Assembly: GCA_023846275.1 (NCBI GenBank)
Contig: JAIUJO010000084.1
Location: forward strand, 1,971,271-2,035,270
Reading direction: 5' to 3'
Length of the DNA: 64,000 bases
Origin: Vanilla planifolia
Taxonomy: Eukaryota; Streptophyta; Magnoliopsida; Asparagales; Orchidaceae
In this document: one piece after another, positions 60,222 to 64,000 of the stretch
How the letters are laid out: each line of letters opens with the position of its first letter
Numbering within the stretch: the stretch's first letter is position 1
Program-made: the position numbers and the translations under genes
Notes under the pieces: model-generated
The model's input: the letters and a program-made list of their open reading frames with translations, nothing else
Databases searched by the model: none
What the model was told of the DNA's origin: nothing

Positions 60222-60655
60222 CTATACACATTTTGGACTACTATCCATAACCATGTAGTAAAATAAAACATATGTTTTATCTTTTCTATATGTATTGAAA
60301 AGTGAAACATTATGTTCATTAATAAAAGTTTTATTTTGATAAGTAACTTTTAGTTTAGACCAAATCTTATATGCCACATTCAAGTTCATGATTTGATTAC
60401 ATTTGGAAGCACTTAAATCAAAACACAAAATATTTAGTCTGGGAATTTAGTTCAACTTTATGTTTCTCCTCTAGTGTGAGTTCACCTAATAGTTTTCTCT
60501 TTTTTCTACCAATAGTCTTAGTCAAAAACGTAAATGTATTTTCAATAATATCCAAAATTTTTAAATCAATTATTTCCAAAAATAAATGCATAAGAGCTTT
60601 TTAATAAAGATAAAACTCACCTTTGAACAAAGGTGGTTGAAGTGACGAAGCTCAT
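60222..60655 (-). pseudogene. Fossil C gag remnant
   Basis: CFDLSASKCNQIMNL and AYKIWSKLKVTYQNK (60,320-60,428) match the plant copia gag core. The gag-side end runs directly into the CA block at about 60,655, at the same place in the element as fossil B does at 41,035. Confidence 0.78.
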
Positions 60656-63600
60656 GCATGTGCACGCACATATGCATACACACACACATATGTATACAAA
60701 TGTAAGTTCGCACACACCAACAAACACATGCATGTGGGCACACACATGCACACACACATGCAAATGCATGCACATGAACACACACATAAAAACACACAAT
60801 CTCATACACAGACACACACACACCTACACACACTCATAAACATACTCACATACAGACATATAGCACACAAACACATGCATATGGACATGCCCATGTGCAG
60901 ACACATACATTCATGCATGCTCACATTCACAACCAAACATGCTCAGACATTCATGCACACATATGCATAAGCACACATACGCACACCAAAGCACAGACTT
61001 GCTTAAATGTCGACACGCATACCAAAACACACTCAGGAGCACCCACACATACATATTGACACACTAATGCATGAACACACACACACATGAAGACAACACA
61101 AAAGCATGAACACACACATTCACTCGCATGCATGCATAGAGAAACACACACACATTCTCGCAAATGTACATATGCACACAAACATACAGACACTCATGCA
61201 CGCACATATGGACAAACTCATGGACCTGCATATGCATATGCATATGCCCAATCATCAACATGCAAACACACACAGACATGTCTACAAATAGCTAGCATAT
61301 GCACAGACGCATGCTTGCATGCACATACACATGCATACACATAGACACAATTGAACACACATGCAAACAAAAATGCATGCATAGGAAAATACAGAAACAT
61401 TATGCATATGTGCATGAATACATGCAAGCACACATGCACACACATATACATAGACATATGCATGCATGTACATACAAATGCAAGCATACACATAGATGAA
61501 CGCGCATGAAAACACACCCATATTCACACATTCCTATGCTTACTCAAACCCACAAGCACACACACAAGCATGTATGCAGGCACACACACATGCACAAGCA
61601 AATGCCCACACACACAAATAAATACATGCACTCACAGACTCACCCACACATAGATATATGGGAGTGCACACACACACACATGCTTGTATGCATCGACACA
61701 CACACATACCAACACACTCATGTCCCCATAAGTATGCATGCACACATGCACACACAAGCACACACATGCACGAGCCTGCACATTCACAAACAAAAACACA
61801 TACAAATGCAAGAACACATGACATGCACTTAGACACACACACACACACAAATGCAACAGAATTGCCCCATACACCCATGCACACACTTATGCACACAAGC
61901 ACCAAACATACATGAACACACATACATGTGCAAGCACGCTTACAAACAAACACAAGCATACACATATGCATACGTGAACACACACGTAGGAACATGCACT
62001 AGCACATACACACCCATGCCCAAACAAATGCACACATGCACATATAGTACACACACATATGCACACAAATGCATTTGCACATGCACTGATATACACAAAA
62101 ACAAACATAAATGTGCACACACATGCACCTACACTCAAATGTACTCACACTTGCATACATAGACATAGACATATACACAAACACACACAAGCATACTCAC
62201 ACATAAACAAACTCACTTAAACACACATGAATACAGCTATACATACAAAAACACACGCACATGCACACATCCATCTATACATGCATGCATACACACACAC
62301 ACATGCACATGTGCACAAAAAATGTACACACACAAGTGCACACAAACATGTACCCCTCACATGCACATAAGCACACATAGACGCACATGCACCAAGGTGC
62401 TTAAAAACTCACACTTATGCACAATGACAGATACACAGACATGTACACAAATGCACACACACATACACATACATACTCATAAATACAAACAAATGCACAC
62501 GTACACTTCTATTTGCTTACTAGCACACTCACTTGCACATACACATCCACACAGATACGTGGACACACATGCACATGCACACACCCATATACAAACAAGC
62601 ACTCACTCACACACACATGTGCACACATGTACATGCACAAGCACAATCACATATGTGAATATGCACACATGCACACACACACACACATAGACCCAAAGAT
62701 AAACATTCGCTCATCTTCACACACAATAGCACAAGAATGCACATGCACTCATGTACACACACACACACACATACATATAGATAAACATGTACATGTATGC
62801 ATAATCACCCATACAAACACACATGTAATTTAACACAAACACTCATCCCTAAAATACAAACTCACACACTAACACACATATGCATGCACACACACATACC
62901 CAAATACACACTTGCTCATCCACACACATGTGCATGAACACATACACATGCACACAAACAAAGTTACACAATTGCATACGCATAGTTACACACACGCACT
63001 CATAAAACACACATGCACCAATACACTCTCACACACAAAGGAGCACTCACACACTCACACATGTGCACAAATGCAAAAACATGCACAAGCAGATCCATAA
63101 ACATGTGCACACACACACACTAGTGCAAACACACAAAGGCACTTGCTTGCAAACACACACACACACATATGCACACACGTGTGCAAACATGTAAGTACAC
63201 ACACACACATGCACACACACACATACATTTGCACATACATACACAAAATAGAATCACATACACTCACATGCACACACACATATGCATAATCAAATACATG
63301 CACATGCACAAAAGCACACACAAACACACTCTCACACATACACATGTACTCACATATATATGCTCTCATGCATGCATACACATACACACACAGAAACAAA
63401 AACACTCACTAACATGAACACATGCAAACATATAAACATACACACACAAACACCCACACACATATATGCACACAAACAAATCCATGCAATCATATGCTCA
63501 CACACTTACATGCAAACTCACACACACCTCCTACACATACTCGTGCATACAAACACACATGTACACACATGCAGGCACACGCACATGCACAAAAACCAAC

Positions 63601-64000
63601 ACACATGCACACACCTTAATGCATGCACATGTACAAAAACACACACAGACATGTACACATGTACAAGCATAACCACAAACACCCACACACACATACATGC
63701 ATGTACTTACACACAACACACACACACATAGAAATAAGCATGAACACTCAGATGCACACACACAAGCACATGCACAAGAGAACATGCACGCCCAAACATG
63801 CATACACACATACGTGTGCACTCACACATACACATAGCCACACAACCATACAAATATAGACACATGCATGCATAACACGCACAAACACGTGCACAGATGT
63901 GCACACATGCATATAAATGCATGCATGCATGCAAACGCACACACACATGCATGCACAATGGCACCCATACGTCCACACCTATGAACACATATGTGTAGTT
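60341..64000 (+). repeat. Segmental duplication, copy 2 (partner 40,717-44,482)
   Basis: The partner entry gives the landmarks. This copy starts in the gag remnant of fossil C, crosses the shared junction and continues through the CA block to the window end. It is slightly shorter than copy 1 over the same landmarks (3,660 against 3,766 bases), so a net loss or gain of about 100 bases is spread along it. Confidence 0.85.
60656..64000 (+). repeat. CA-rich degenerate repeat block 4 (cut by window end)
   Basis: CA/ACATGC-rich DNA with the same polarity as the other blocks. All of it that is visible aligns in order with 41,036-44,482. No genes are seen. Confidence 0.92.

Larger units (their letters stand above)
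55841..60655 (-). mobile_element. Fossil C: broken Ty1/copia (Sirevirus-like) retrotransposon
   Basis: A minus-strand element with a 3' LTR on the left, purine tracts, RNase H, RT, integrase and part of gag on the right. No 5' LTR is seen, and the right edge is the CA junction shared with fossil B. The LTR has the same layout as that of fossil A but is clearly diverged, so it is a related subfamily or a very old copy. It is broken many times. Fossils B and C each keep interior parts that the other lacks, so neither is a simple copy of the other in its present state. Confidence 0.86.

Noticed and set aside
17331-60655. Host genes, tRNA, rRNA or small RNA genes in the AT-rich islands
   Set aside because: All recognisable coding matches are retroelement gag or pol. 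No tRNA or rRNA signature was seen by eye.

Overview
The window comes from a flowering plant nuclear genome. The evidence is three broken Ty1/copia retrotransposons whose protein remnants and long LTRs fit the plant-only Sirevirus group. They show a two-knuckle gag with a Lys-rich then Ser/Glu-rich segment, a WxLDS-type protease, an integrase ending FGCK..ILNNG, an RT with YVDD, and purine-rich tracts next to the 3' LTR. A monocot source is possible from the LTR style, but this is only an impression. I see no intact host gene, tRNA, rRNA, CRISPR or bacterial feature.

Layout: four blocks of very degenerate CA/ACATGC-rich DNA (1-17,330; 25,294-38,950; 41,036-55,840; 60,656-64,000) make up about 49 kb of the 64 kb. 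The AC-rich strand is always the + strand. Between them lie three AT-rich islands, each a retrotransposon fossil on the minus strand. Fossil A (about 17,330-25,293) has two LTRs and gag-to-RNase H remnants. Fossil B (about 38,951-41,035) keeps only gag, protease and the start of the integrase region. Fossil C (about 55,841-60,655) keeps a 3' LTR, pol and part of gag.

The CA blocks are not just microsatellite noise. Fossils B and C meet the CA block at the same junction, and the 3.4 kb of CA DNA beyond it matches in the same order (41,036-44,482 against 60,656-64,000). This is a diverged segmental duplication with a spacing of about 19.6 kb. Inside the blocks there are faint tandem units of about 320-430 bp, seen near 2.0-2.7 kb, 7.3-8.2 kb and 47.3-47.9 kb. 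A stretch at 7.4-8.25 kb also matches 51.15-51.95 kb in order. The picture is an old long-period array of CA-rich repeat plus Sirevirus DNA, with some newer events on top: a perfect (TA)26 run and exact 24-bp and 34-bp doublets.

The many long open frames in the CA blocks (Cys/Val/Met-rich on minus, Thr/His-rich on +) follow from the base composition and are not annotated as genes. The most notable physical property is that nearly all of the CA DNA alternates purine and pyrimidine, which gives tens of kilobases of Z-DNA-prone sequence. All identities and offsets were judged by eye.
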